Under the pieces are notes generated by a model. That model did no database searches. It saw nothing but the letters and a program-made list of their open reading frames with translations, and was not told the origin of the DNA. A stretch of 64,000 nt of DNA, taken from positions 1-64,000 of IMG/VR virus record IMGVR_UViG_3300042549_002989, one strand, 5' to 3'. Position numbers and translations under genes: made by a program. Shown here piece after piece: positions 16,279-24,313 of this stretch (position 1 is the stretch's first letter; each line of letters starts with the position of its first letter). Source of the stretch: a virus.

Positions 16279-17096
16279 TGGCGTCTACAACTAGCACTGG
16301 ATTAACAGTCCTTGAACATACCATTCAATTGGCTCGCAACTACCTTCGTGATTTCCCTAAGTTCTTTCAAGTATCGTTTGACACTATTGGTCGCACCTAC
16401 GAGTTGGGTCAAGTAAACATTGACCCAGACAGCATTTGGGTGGCTACAGTTACCAGCAATGTTGTTACCCAATTAACCACGGCGCAATACAGCCTTGACC
16501 ACCGTAATGGAATTATGCGCCTTGCCAGCACCCCTGCGGCTAATACCACCATAATGATTGAAGGGTATTACTACGAGTGGGTTCTTCCTGAAGATTTACA
16601 GTTTTACGCAGAGCGTTCAATTAACTTCCATAAACCTACTATTGACATTCCTTTAGAGCAGGCTAACCAAGCAGTATTGGATGTAATCGGCTTAGGCGCT
16701 CTTATAGAGGCTCTACAAGCCCTTATGACAGAGTACGCCCGTGATATTGATGTCATGACATCAGAATCCATCCACATACCTGGATCTCAGCGTTTCCGTA
16801 TGCTCCAGAGCCTGTGCCAGCAATGGGAGGTTGAGTACCACAAGCACGCCAATAACCTCAACATTGGTCCTGAGCGTATTTCTCAATTCAGCCTTCGCCG
16901 TATTTCTCGCACAACCAATCGTTATGTACCTCTATACAAGGGTAAGGAAATTGGCGAATATGGTCCAATTGAGCGTATCTTTATTGAAGATACGGAAGGA
17001 CATATCCTTATTACAGAGGCGGATGAGCCACTGCGTGAAGATGTGTTTATTGACGGTGAACCCCCAACTGCTTACTCAAGCAACGCTTTTTACTAA
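16278..17096 (+). CDS. Head-tail connector (neck) protein candidate
   Basis: 272 residues, mixed alpha/beta: TVLEHTIQLARNYLRDFPKF, a beta region to about residue 100, then helices (ANQAVLDVIGLGALIEALQA, FRMLQSLCQQWEVEYHKHAN) and a basic RISRTTNRYVPLY stretch. Position after the capsid genes and before the sheath is where myoviruses code neck proteins (T4 gp13/gp14 or adaptor type). No diagnostic motif is visible, so the role is inferred from order. Confidence 0.6.
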   Translation: MASTTSTGLTVLEHTIQLARNYLRDFPKFFQVSFDTIGRTYELGQVNIDPDSIWVATVTSNVVTQLTTAQYSLDHRNGIMRLASTPAANTTIMIEGYYYEWVLPEDLQFYAERSINFHKPTIDIPLEQANQAVLDVIGLGALIEALQALMTEYARDIDVMTSESIHIPGSQRFRMLQSLCQQWEVEYHKHANNLNIGPERISQFSLRRISRTTNRYVPLYKGKEIGEYGPIERIFIEDTEGHILITEADEPLREDVFIDGEPPTAYSSNAFY

Positions 17097-17632
17097 TGGA
17101 AATCCGCAGAGAACTAGGAAACATTAGAAAGCACTACCGTAGGTACCAGCAAGCCTATGGTGAGTCTGTGGTCTGGTTTGAGTTCACTCCACTAGGCACA
17201 AACACCTCAACCCAGTCCGTGTATGACGATGTGTACGATGAAGGCGTTCCTGGTACTGGTGGACGCAGATACAAAAATGGTGTTGTAGTCCCTATCTTGA
17301 TGGTTACTGAGGCTGAAGACCAAAAGCGTGCTATTCCAGAAGGCCGTCAGGCTGTGGAATTGGCTAACTTTGTGGCGTCTATCCAAGACTTCCGAGAGGC
17401 TGGGGTTACCTCCCCATACGAATATAAAAGCCATTTAAATGATATGTTTTTATATGACGGGCGCTACTTTTCAGTGGTGTCCTACCGTGTCCGTGGACGA
17501 GCCTCTGACGATGTTATTGTCGTGGTTGAAGGTATTGAAGTCTATATTAATCAAGAAATGCCTTTTGATGTGGGACCAGCAGCGACCTCTTCACAGAACC
17601 TTCCTTGGCCTTCTGCGTTACCTCAACTCTGA
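17096..17632 (+). CDS. Head completion/neck protein candidate
   Basis: 178 residues starting in a TAATG junction. The N-terminus is basic (MEIRRELGNIRKHYRRYQQA). Beta segments (VVPILMVTEAEDQKR, YDGRYFSVVSYRVRGRASDD VIVVVEGIEVYI) follow and the C-terminus is disordered. Size and place fit a stopper or adaptor protein. Family uncertain. Confidence 0.55.
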   Translation: MEIRRELGNIRKHYRRYQQAYGESVVWFEFTPLGTNTSTQSVYDDVYDEGVPGTGGRRYKNGVVVPILMVTEAEDQKRAIPEGRQAVELANFVASIQDFREAGVTSPYEYKSHLNDMFLYDGRYFSVVSYRVRGRASDDVIVVVEGIEVYINQEMPFDVGPAATSSQNLPWPSALPQL

Positions 17633-17664
17633 TAAACTGTATATAACCTTAGTAAGCACTAAGG
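17633..17664 (+). promoter_or_regulatory. Candidate promoter with a leader hairpin before neck/tail genes
   Basis: TAAACT (17633-17638) matches the -10 hexamer used upstream of 493, 2096 and 52371. Shortly after the predicted start, CCTTAGT (17647-17653), AAGC loop and ACTAAGG (17658-17664) form a perfect 7-bp hairpin. The 64-base gap between 17632 and 17697 therefore holds a promoter-like element plus leader. A ribosome site (GGGAGAAGTA) precedes ATG17697. Confidence 0.5.
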
Positions 17665-17696
17665 GGTACAACGCCTAGAGTCCCGTGGGAGAAGTA

Positions 17697-18098
17697 ATGA
17701 CTTCTGCACAACTGCATACATCCAAGGACTCTAAGGGTATTATTCACGGTGAGTTTCCTTTTATTTTTGCTCTAGAAACCCTTGTGGCAAAATACCCAGA
17801 AGCCGTAGCGGAAGCAGTCGCTGAGACCCTAAGCAATGAACAAACTCATTTATCTAATGTGATGTCTGACCACCCAGACTGGGCGCATTTATCTGACAAA
17901 GCACAAGTCAGTATTTCTGATGGCAGTTTAGAATATGGTGTAAATGAACCATCTGATGAAACAAACATGCTTGAATTTGGTGATCCTAGTAAGAGAGTAG
18001 TGGCTACTGGTCTCCTTCGTTCTACAGCGTTTAAGCGCTCACAAGATATTAAAAAACAACTTACTGAGGCTGTATCCCGTAAGTTGGGTGGCTTCTAA
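17697..18098 (+). CDS. Neck/tail completion protein, HK97 gp10-like candidate
   Basis: 133 residues from ATG17697; a GTG at 17685 is in frame but overlaps the ribosome site that clearly serves the ATG. Features are IHGEFPFIFALETLVAKYPE, a helical region, then LEYGVNEPSDETNMLEFGDP and GLLRSTAFKRSQDIKKQLTE. The pattern of a short beta core between long helices is like HK97-gp10-type tail-completion proteins. Similarity is weak, and gene order supports the call. Confidence 0.55.
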   Translation: MTSAQLHTSKDSKGIIHGEFPFIFALETLVAKYPEAVAEAVAETLSNEQTHLSNVMSDHPDWAHLSDKAQVSISDGSLEYGVNEPSDETNMLEFGDPSKRVVATGLLRSTAFKRSQDIKKQLTEAVSRKLGGF

Positions 18099-18778
18099 TG
18101 CCAAATAAGGGTTTCCTTCTTGCTGAAGATGCGGCTCTTAAAGCACGCTTTTCTACTTTGACAGTATCCGATGACCGTAATGGCGCTCGTCCTGTACAAG
18201 TGTTCTACCGTTATCCAGAGGCAGAAACTGAGCGTGCTTATCCTTTCATGACTATTGAAATGATTGACCTAGTCCACGCTAAAAATCGTCAGCATTCTGA
18301 AAATCAATTGGTGTATGCAAAGCCTGGGGTACCACAACGCAGTAGATTCAACAATGGTCCTACCTCTATGAACTACTGGCCTAGCCGTCTTTCTGACATG
18401 AGCACTATTACAAACATTGGCACAAACGAGTTTGTAGTCAGTAACGAATTTGTACCTGTAGACCTTTTATACCAAGTTTCTACATTTACTCGTAGTGCTC
18501 TCCATGATCGCCAACTTAGCAGTCAAATGTTGAGTACAATTGTTCCATTCCGAAAGGGCTTTATTGAAGTCCCAGAGGATGGCACAATGCGGAGATTAGA
18601 TCTTTTGGATTGGACAACTGCGGACCTTTTGGACTCTGAGTCTGGATACCGTAAGCGTATTTTCCGAAAGATTTACACACTTCAAATGTCGGCTGAGATA
18701 CCCTCACTTGACATGTTTGGTCTACAACAAATCACTTCAATTGTTCCAACAGTTGAACCAATCACAAGTAACTCGTAA
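18098..18778 (+). CDS. Tail terminator/completion protein candidate
   Basis: 226 residues, starting on the stop of the previous gene. Beta/alpha composition with VQVFYRYPEAETERAYPFMT, IEMIDLVHAKNRQH, FVPVDLLYQVSTFTRSALHD and IYTLQMSAEIPS. The pattern of a DNA-position-like loading domain just upstream of the sheath fits tail terminators (T4 gp15 type), which cap the tail and join it to the neck. Assigned from location and general fold pattern. Confidence 0.6.
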   Translation: MPNKGFLLAEDAALKARFSTLTVSDDRNGARPVQVFYRYPEAETERAYPFMTIEMIDLVHAKNRQHSENQLVYAKPGVPQRSRFNNGPTSMNYWPSRLSDMSTITNIGTNEFVVSNEFVPVDLLYQVSTFTRSALHDRQLSSQMLSTIVPFRKGFIEVPEDGTMRRLDLLDWTTADLLDSESGYRKRIFRKIYTLQMSAEIPSLDMFGLQQITSIVPTVEPITSNS

Positions 18779-18804
18779 CCCCCGTTTATTGCTAAGGAGC
18801 AACA

Positions 18805-20388
18805 ATGGCAACATATACTCGCCCAGGTGTATACATCACCGAAGGTCCATTTTCTACAGCCACAGCAGTTGGTACTGAGGTAACGCCCACAGCGTTCCTT
18901 GGTACTGTATCTCGTGGACCAATTGTCCCAACACGAATTGATTCGTGGGGTCAATACAAGACACTTTACGGTGACCTAACCAACTCATCTGACCTTGGTT
19001 ACGCTGTTTACCACTTCTTTTCAAACGGTGGTCGCACTGCTTATGTCAACCGTGTTGCACATACAACAACCACAGGTGGAGCCGCTGATCTCAAAGCAAA
19101 ATCTGGGTCAATTACAGGAACCATTGCTGGTGGTGCTAACACAACATTGTTCAGAGTACAAGCAAAAAATGTTGGTACTTGGGCAAACTATGCAGCCGCT
19201 ACAGGAACCACCACTGAAGTTGGTCTTAAAGTAATTATCACTGCGGGATTGCGTAATGGTGTTGCTGAAAGCATTGGTGGAACAGGTGCACCTCTTACTT
19301 TCAACCTTGCTGTTGTGTTTAACGGTTCTGAAGTAGAGCGCTGGAATGAAGTATCCCTTGATCCAGACTCCCCACAGTACATCACTACTATTGTTAACTC
19401 TTATTCAACTTTTGTAGATGTTTATGAAGTAGATGCCACACTTGTTGCTGGCGTGGTTTACACCATCACTGCTGCAACATACCCTCTAGGAGTCACTGCG
19501 GGAACCAACGGCACTGTTGTAGATGGCGACTGGACAGCCGCTATTGATACATTAGAAAGTGTTGAAGGTGCCTTGTTGATCAACCTTGTTGGTCAATCAA
19601 CTGCTTCACGAGTTAACTATGCCCTTACCTACGCTGAAACTCGTGGAAATGGTTTTGTCATTATTGATCCAGACCCAACACAACTTTTGACTGCTGGTAT
19701 TACTGGTATTACCAACACTTATAACAAGTCTTCCTATGGTGCTGTGTACTACCCAATGATCAAGATGCCAGACCCTGCTCGTTCAGGAACTGCCACCCTT
19801 CGTAATACCTATCCAGGTGGGGCAGTCGCTGGATTGTTTACTCGTGTTGAGGCAGAGCGTTCAGTTGGCAAAGCCCCAGCAGGGTACGCCTATGATGTTC
19901 GTGGTTCTTATGGTCTTGCCAAGAACTTTACTAACACTGAGACAGGATTGTTGTATGACGCACATGTCAACAGCCTAAAGAACATTCCTGGCGGTGGAGT
20001 CATTATCAATGGCTCTCGTACTCTCAAGCGCACCGATATCACAAAGTATGTTCCTGTTCGCCGTACCTTGAACTATGTCAAGTCCAATGTTGAAAACATT
20101 GCACAATACGCATTGTTTGAACCAAACGGTGAGCGTACATGGACACAACTTAATAGCCGTCTTTCACGCTTCCTTTCGGACTTGTGGGGAGCAGGCGCTC
20201 TCAAGGGACGCAACGCTGTTGAGTCGTTCTACATTATTTGTGATGCCACAAACAATCCTGATTATGCAGTACAAAATGGTGAACTTCATGTAGAGGTAGG
20301 TGTAGCACTACAAGCACCTGCTGAATTTATCGTTATCAATATCAGCCAGTTCTCTGGCGGAACCAACACCACCGTAGAAACGGTTTAA
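18805..20388 (+). CDS. Contractile tail sheath protein
   Basis: 527 residues behind TAAGGAGCAACA. The start MATYTRPGVYITEGPFSTAT is the classic sheath N-terminus. The C-terminal domain has RRTLNYVKSNVENIAQYALF, ERTWTQLNSRLSRFLSDLWG, GAGALKGRNAVESFYIICDA and EVGVALQAPAEFIVINISQF, the conserved sheath core and handshake region. It polymerises around the tube and contracts on infection. It establishes myovirus morphology. The tube gene follows after 13 bases. Confidence 0.95.
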   Translation: MATYTRPGVYITEGPFSTATAVGTEVTPTAFLGTVSRGPIVPTRIDSWGQYKTLYGDLTNSSDLGYAVYHFFSNGGRTAYVNRVAHTTTTGGAADLKAKSGSITGTIAGGANTTLFRVQAKNVGTWANYAAATGTTTEVGLKVIITAGLRNGVAESIGGTGAPLTFNLAVVFNGSEVERWNEVSLDPDSPQYITTIVNSYSTFVDVYEVDATLVAGVVYTITAATYPLGVTAGTNGTVVDGDWTAAIDTLESVEGALLINLVGQSTASRVNYALTYAETRGNGFVIIDPDPTQLLTAGITGITNTYNKSSYGAVYYPMIKMPDPARSGTATLRNTYPGGAVAGLFTRVEAERSVGKAPAGYAYDVRGSYGLAKNFTNTETGLLYDAHVNSLKNIPGGGVIINGSRTLKRTDITKYVPVRRTLNYVKSNVENIAQYALFEPNGERTWTQLNSRLSRFLSDLWGAGALKGRNAVESFYIICDATNNPDYAVQNGELHVEVGVALQAPAEFIVINISQFSGGTNTTVETV

Positions 20389-20401
20389 GGAGTAAATAAA
20401 A

Positions 20402-21019
20402 ATGACAATTGCACAACGCACCGACCCACTTCGTAACTTTAAGTTTCAAGTAACAATTGAGCCTAATGGGTCTGCTTTAAAAACAATGACCCCTAATATT
20501 GCACAACTTGGGTTTTCCACCATGAGTGGTTTAAGTGTTACCAACGATTTGCTTGCATATCGTGAAGGTGGTATGAACACTCACACACATAAAATGGTTG
20601 GTCTATCTGACTTTAGCGCCGTATCGTTTGTTCGTGGTGTTTTTGCTGAAGGAAACGAACTATGGAAATGGCAACAGTTTATCCATTCATGGGAAAGTGG
20701 TGTACCTAACGGTAGCAAAGGCACAGATTCAGGACACGATTATCGTTGTGACATCACTGTTGCTGTGTATGACCACCCAACAACTTCAAATGCGTACACC
20801 TACTCAAATGGTGAGAGCCTGAACACAACATCTTCAAAAGCAATTGGTAACAAGCGCTTAATGATGAAACTGTTTAACTGCTGGCCTGGAGCATTCAACC
20901 TTGGTGGTTTGAGTGCTGGAGACAGTGGTCTTATGGTACAAGAACTTACAGTTCACCATGAAGGATTTGTGTTAGCATTCTCCGCAGCAGAGGCTTCTAA
21001 TTACTCTCTGATTTGGTAA
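20402..21019 (+). CDS. Tail tube protein (T4 gp19-like)
   Basis: 205 residues. Features are DPLRNFKFQVTIEPNGSA, LGFSTMSGLSVTNDLLAYRE, GGMNTHTHKMVGLSDFSAVS, WQQFIHSWESG, the beta hairpin YRCDITVAVYDH and the end LTVHHEGFVLAF, all matching the gp19-type tube fold. Hexamers stack inside the sheath. A ribosome site (AAGGAGTAAATAAAA) is present. Confidence 0.9.
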   Translation: MTIAQRTDPLRNFKFQVTIEPNGSALKTMTPNIAQLGFSTMSGLSVTNDLLAYREGGMNTHTHKMVGLSDFSAVSFVRGVFAEGNELWKWQQFIHSWESGVPNGSKGTDSGHDYRCDITVAVYDHPTTSNAYTYSNGESLNTTSSKAIGNKRLMMKLFNCWPGAFNLGGLSAGDSGLMVQELTVHHEGFVLAFSAAEASNYSLIW

Positions 21020-21040
21020 AACTAAAAGAAAGATTACAAA

Positions 21041-21841
21041 ATGTCAGACAACTTATCCTCACTTGTACAAAGTGCAAACGCCGCTCTTGAAGACCCAGCA
21101 CCATTTATTGACTCAACTCCACCGACTGATGTTCAGTTGATTAAAGGTTTATTTAATGAAGAAACACGGGAATGGGAAACAACGGCAGTTGTAAGAGAAC
21201 TAACGGGAGAAGACGAGGAAGCCTTAGCAACTTTTGACGCAAAGGAAGATATTACTTATGGTGAATATCTAGTCCATCTTCTTCAGCGTGCTGTAGTAAG
21301 CATTGGTTCACAAGAAGTAAAGAACAACAAAGACATCATTGATAAGTTAATTATTGGTGATCGTGATGTTCTATTCTTGGCAGTAATTCGTGCAACATAC
21401 GGTAGGACTCGTGAAGTTCAATTAACATGTGGAAATTGTGGTGGAAGTAATGATGTCACAATTGATTTAGAAGAAGACTTCAAAATGGAAAAAACAGACA
21501 GAGATTTGTCTGCTCCATTTGTTGTCACTTTAAAAAATGGAAAAGTTGCATCTTTTAATATGCCAACTACTGGTGACAGTCGTTATGCATCTAAAAAGGG
21601 TAAGACTGCGGCAGAACAAAATACATGCATCATTGCCCGATGTTTACAACTTGATGAGGGTAACCACCTTTCTCGTGAAGATTGGGCAAAGAAACTAAGT
21701 GTTGCAGATCGTAAAAAGATTATAAAAGAAATTACCTCGGTACAACCAGGTCCTCGTATGGGGGAGGTGGAGACTCAGTGTGCCCATTGTGAACAAGAAT
21801 TAATAGTGGTGTTGGATTGGGTCTCACTTTTATTCAGTTAA
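21041..21841 (+). CDS. Tail/baseplate-hub assembly chaperone with zinc ribbon (T4 gp26/gp51-like)
   Basis: 266 residues. An acidic N-terminus is followed by VQLIKGLFNEETREWETTAV, RELTGEDEEALATFD and a metal-binding pair CGNCGG (about residue 130) with CAHCEQ (about 249). The two CxxC knuckles and general pattern match the T4 baseplate-hub chaperone family. Its place between tube and tape measure is that of frameshifted tail chaperones, and an overlapping downstream reading frame (21807-21974) supports this. It would bind the tape-measure protein during assembly. Confidence 0.75.
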   Translation: MSDNLSSLVQSANAALEDPAPFIDSTPPTDVQLIKGLFNEETREWETTAVVRELTGEDEEALATFDAKEDITYGEYLVHLLQRAVVSIGSQEVKNNKDIIDKLIIGDRDVLFLAVIRATYGRTREVQLTCGNCGGSNDVTIDLEEDFKMEKTDRDLSAPFVVTLKNGKVASFNMPTTGDSRYASKKGKTAAEQNTCIIARCLQLDEGNHLSREDWAKKLSVADRKKIIKEITSVQPGPRMGEVETQCAHCEQELIVVLDWVSLLFS

Positions 21842-21974
21842 TCTGAAGTTTATTTATTGGGAATATGAAAAGATTGCCTCTGCGTACAGAGGCTTTGGTC
21901 TAAATGACCTTAAGTCAATGTCCGTGCGTCAGCGTGCCTACTGGTTTGGTATGGCAAAGTGGCGTAATAAATAA
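21807..21974 (+). CDS. Downstream frame of the tail chaperone, probably reached by ribosomal frameshift
   Basis: This frame is +1 (equivalently -2) relative to the upstream gene. It opens after a TAG at 21804-21806 and stops at 21972-21974. It encodes KFIYWEYEKIASAYRGFGLN then DLKSMSVRQRAYWFGMAKW, a compact domain. No start codon with a ribosome site is seen. Overlap with the upstream gene is 35 bases and includes the T-rich CTTTTATTC. The domain position matches the G-T extension of other phages. Confidence 0.6.
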   Translation, partial: WCWIGSHFYSVNLKFIYWEYEKIASAYRGFGLNDLKSMSVRQRAYWFGMAKWRNK

Positions 21975-21988
21975 AGAAATAATAAATA

Positions 21989-24313
21989 ATGGCTCCAAGA
22001 ATCCCAGATAATCAAGGTGGTGAAGTTCCACTTGACCGTACAGGTAACCCGTCATCGGGTGCCGCTGGGCGTACTTCTCTTGGACTAGATGCTCGTGAAG
22101 TTGATCGTCTTGTATCTGGTATTGACAAAATCACTAGTGCTGTTACCAGACTTAAGGACACAGCCACAGGAGCCGTTAAAGCACTAGGTGGTATTGGTAG
22201 CAACACTGTCGGTGGTGGTGGTGGTGTAGGTGGTTCACCAACTTCTAGAGGCTCTGTTGGTGGCTCTATGTCTTCAGCCATGGGTCTTATGGCAAACGCT
22301 CGTGGTGGTAGTGCCGCCCGTGGTGGTGGTGGCGGTGGTAGTGCCATCCCTACAAGCACAGGTGGTGCTGGAGGAGGAGGGGGTGGTGGTAGCGGTCTTG
22401 GCGCAAGTGCCATGAAGTTAATAAACACTATGGGACAGCCAGCACAGGATTTTTCAAATTACATGAGTAGCCGTATTGGTCAAGGTGCTGATTACTCATT
22501 ACAAGCAGACAGAATGTCTACTCAACTACAACAGATGTATGGTATGTCTAATAGTCAAGTGCGCAACCAGATGCGTATGCCGTTGACTAGTCATTACCTT
22601 TTGGGTGGTGGCACAGCCATTAATGATTTGTTAGGAATGCAAGCAAACACAGGGTTGTCTGCATCCAAGAATGCTTCGTCTGTAGAGGCTATGCGTGCTG
22701 TATCTGGGTTCTCATATGGCTCAGGTGACATTACCAAAATGCTTTCTACAATGGGTTCCCCTGATGTAGCCAACCGTATGTTCATGATGGGTGGCACAGG
22801 CATGTACAAAATGGGTGGAGAACAACGCTCAGGAATGCAGAGTATCCAAGACATAGTACGCCGTACTGGATTAACAAACCCTGAAGCCCTTAAGGGTGCT
22901 CTTCAGCAAGGTTCTAACACACGACAGCGACTAAACGCTATGGGTGTTCCACAGGACATGCAAGACATGGTTATTCAATATGCCATGCAAAACTCTCAAT
23001 TTCAGAAAAAGACTGGTGGGGAAACAATGTATGACCCATCAGTTGAAGCAGACCGTAAGACTATGGGTATTGAAGACAACTATGCAGTGTCCCATGAAAA
23101 GACTTCGGGAGAACGAATTAAGCGTGAAGAAAAATTCTATGGTCGTCAAACAGATAACTTTTCACGGTTTGAAAAAAACCTTAGAACTTCTACAAAAATG
23201 CTTTCAATGTTTGAAGATGCATTGTCAGGCATTATTGGATTAGGTATTTCTGCAAAAGGACATCCAATTACTAACACCGTTTCATACGGTATGAACGCTT
23301 TTAAAAATTTTCAGATGGCTGCTCTTGAAACAGGAATAGATGCCGCTGCTGCTATGGGTCCTGGTGGTGACCCTGTGGATTCTAAAAAATCAACAGGGAC
23401 ATCAGCAAATGTTGGCTCTAGTGGTTCTGCACAAAATGTTAAATTAAATAAAGAGGACGAATCAAAACTAGCAACTCTTGATCCTCGGTTGGCTGTGCCA
23501 CTACGCAGAATGATGGAAGCAAATCCCAATCTTCATATCGGTGATGCTCGCCGTTCTACTGCGCAACAAGAACAAGGTTTTAGAGATAGATATCGCCCTA
23601 CTAACAAACCTGTATCTGAAAAAGGTGAAACAGATAGAATCTGGAAGGGTGTTGTATGGGAAATGAAACCAGGAGAAAAAAGACCACCAATGGCTCCTCC
23701 AGGACAATCTTTCCATGAACGAGGACTAGCAGTTGACTTGTCTCAATCGGAAAGTGAATGGCTTAGGAACAACGCATCTAGGTTTGGCTTAGAAACAGGT
23801 GCTACTACTAAGGGTGCCCGAAGTGATGAACCATTCCACATTCAGCCAGCAGGAACCTTGGGGTACTCAGGACCAAACTCAGCGTCTAGTTCTGCAAAAG
23901 CGGCATCTGGTGCAGGTGTATCAAAATCATCCGTGCGTAAATTGAGTTCTGTTGTTTCACCTCTTGCAACAAATAGTTTAACAAGTGCCCCAGCAACCCT
24001 TAAAAATGCTGGTTCAATGGCTAGTGAATTTCTGCGTAGTGGTGGTTGGAAGACCGAAAGTTCTTCCATTGGATCAACAGAAAAAATTGGAACACTAAGC
24101 AACTATGGCAACTCTGTTGCCCAAGGTGGTGACCCTGTAGACCGTGGTAATTACTCTATGGGCGGCTCACAAGGAGCAGGGTCCATTGTTATTTCTCCAA
24201 ATATCTATCTGAATGGAGGACAAGATATGACATCTGATTTACGCCGTATTGCAAAAGAAGTAGGTGCCCTACTTGAGCAAGAAGTTAAATTGAAAATGAT
24301 GAGGACCTCATAA
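21989..24313 (+). CDS. Tape-measure-like protein with internal M15 peptidase domain
   Basis: 774 residues. Residues about 60-145 are Gly/Ser-rich; a helical, Met/Gln-rich region follows (SLQADRMSTQLQQMYGMSNS, GALQQGSNTRQRLNAMGVPQ). At about 500-620, HIGDARRSTAQQEQGFRDRY, GQSFHERGLAVDLS (H about 576) and EPFHIQPAG carry the zinc-ligand pattern of M15/VanY peptidases, which degrade peptidoglycan. The C-terminus has ISPNIYLNGGQDMTSDLRRI. Placement after the chaperone suggests tape measure or hub. The peptidase would open the wall locally during DNA entry. Confidence 0.75.
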   Translation: MAPRIPDNQGGEVPLDRTGNPSSGAAGRTSLGLDAREVDRLVSGIDKITSAVTRLKDTATGAVKALGGIGSNTVGGGGGVGGSPTSRGSVGGSMSSAMGLMANARGGSAARGGGGGGSAIPTSTGGAGGGGGGGSGLGASAMKLINTMGQPAQDFSNYMSSRIGQGADYSLQADRMSTQLQQMYGMSNSQVRNQMRMPLTSHYLLGGGTAINDLLGMQANTGLSASKNASSVEAMRAVSGFSYGSGDITKMLSTMGSPDVANRMFMMGGTGMYKMGGEQRSGMQSIQDIVRRTGLTNPEALKGALQQGSNTRQRLNAMGVPQDMQDMVIQYAMQNSQFQKKTGGETMYDPSVEADRKTMGIEDNYAVSHEKTSGERIKREEKFYGRQTDNFSRFEKNLRTSTKMLSMFEDALSGIIGLGISAKGHPITNTVSYGMNAFKNFQMAALETGIDAAAAMGPGGDPVDSKKSTGTSANVGSSGSAQNVKLNKEDESKLATLDPRLAVPLRRMMEANPNLHIGDARRSTAQQEQGFRDRYRPTNKPVSEKGETDRIWKGVVWEMKPGEKRPPMAPPGQSFHERGLAVDLSQSESEWLRNNASRFGLETGATTKGARSDEPFHIQPAGTLGYSGPNSASSSAKAASGAGVSKSSVRKLSSVVSPLATNSLTSAPATLKNAGSMASEFLRSGGWKTESSSIGSTEKIGTLSNYGNSVAQGGDPVDRGNYSMGGSQGAGSIVISPNIYLNGGQDMTSDLRRIAKEVGALLEQEVKLKMMRTS

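Noticed and set aside
17685-17696. GTG17685 as the start of the neck gene
   Set aside because: The GGGAGAAG ribosome site lies within these codons and clearly serves ATG17697.
22012-22428. Long antisense frame opposite the tape-measure gene, Pro-rich
   Set aside because: It is the mirror of GGT/GGA glycine codons; no ribosome site and no conserved motif.
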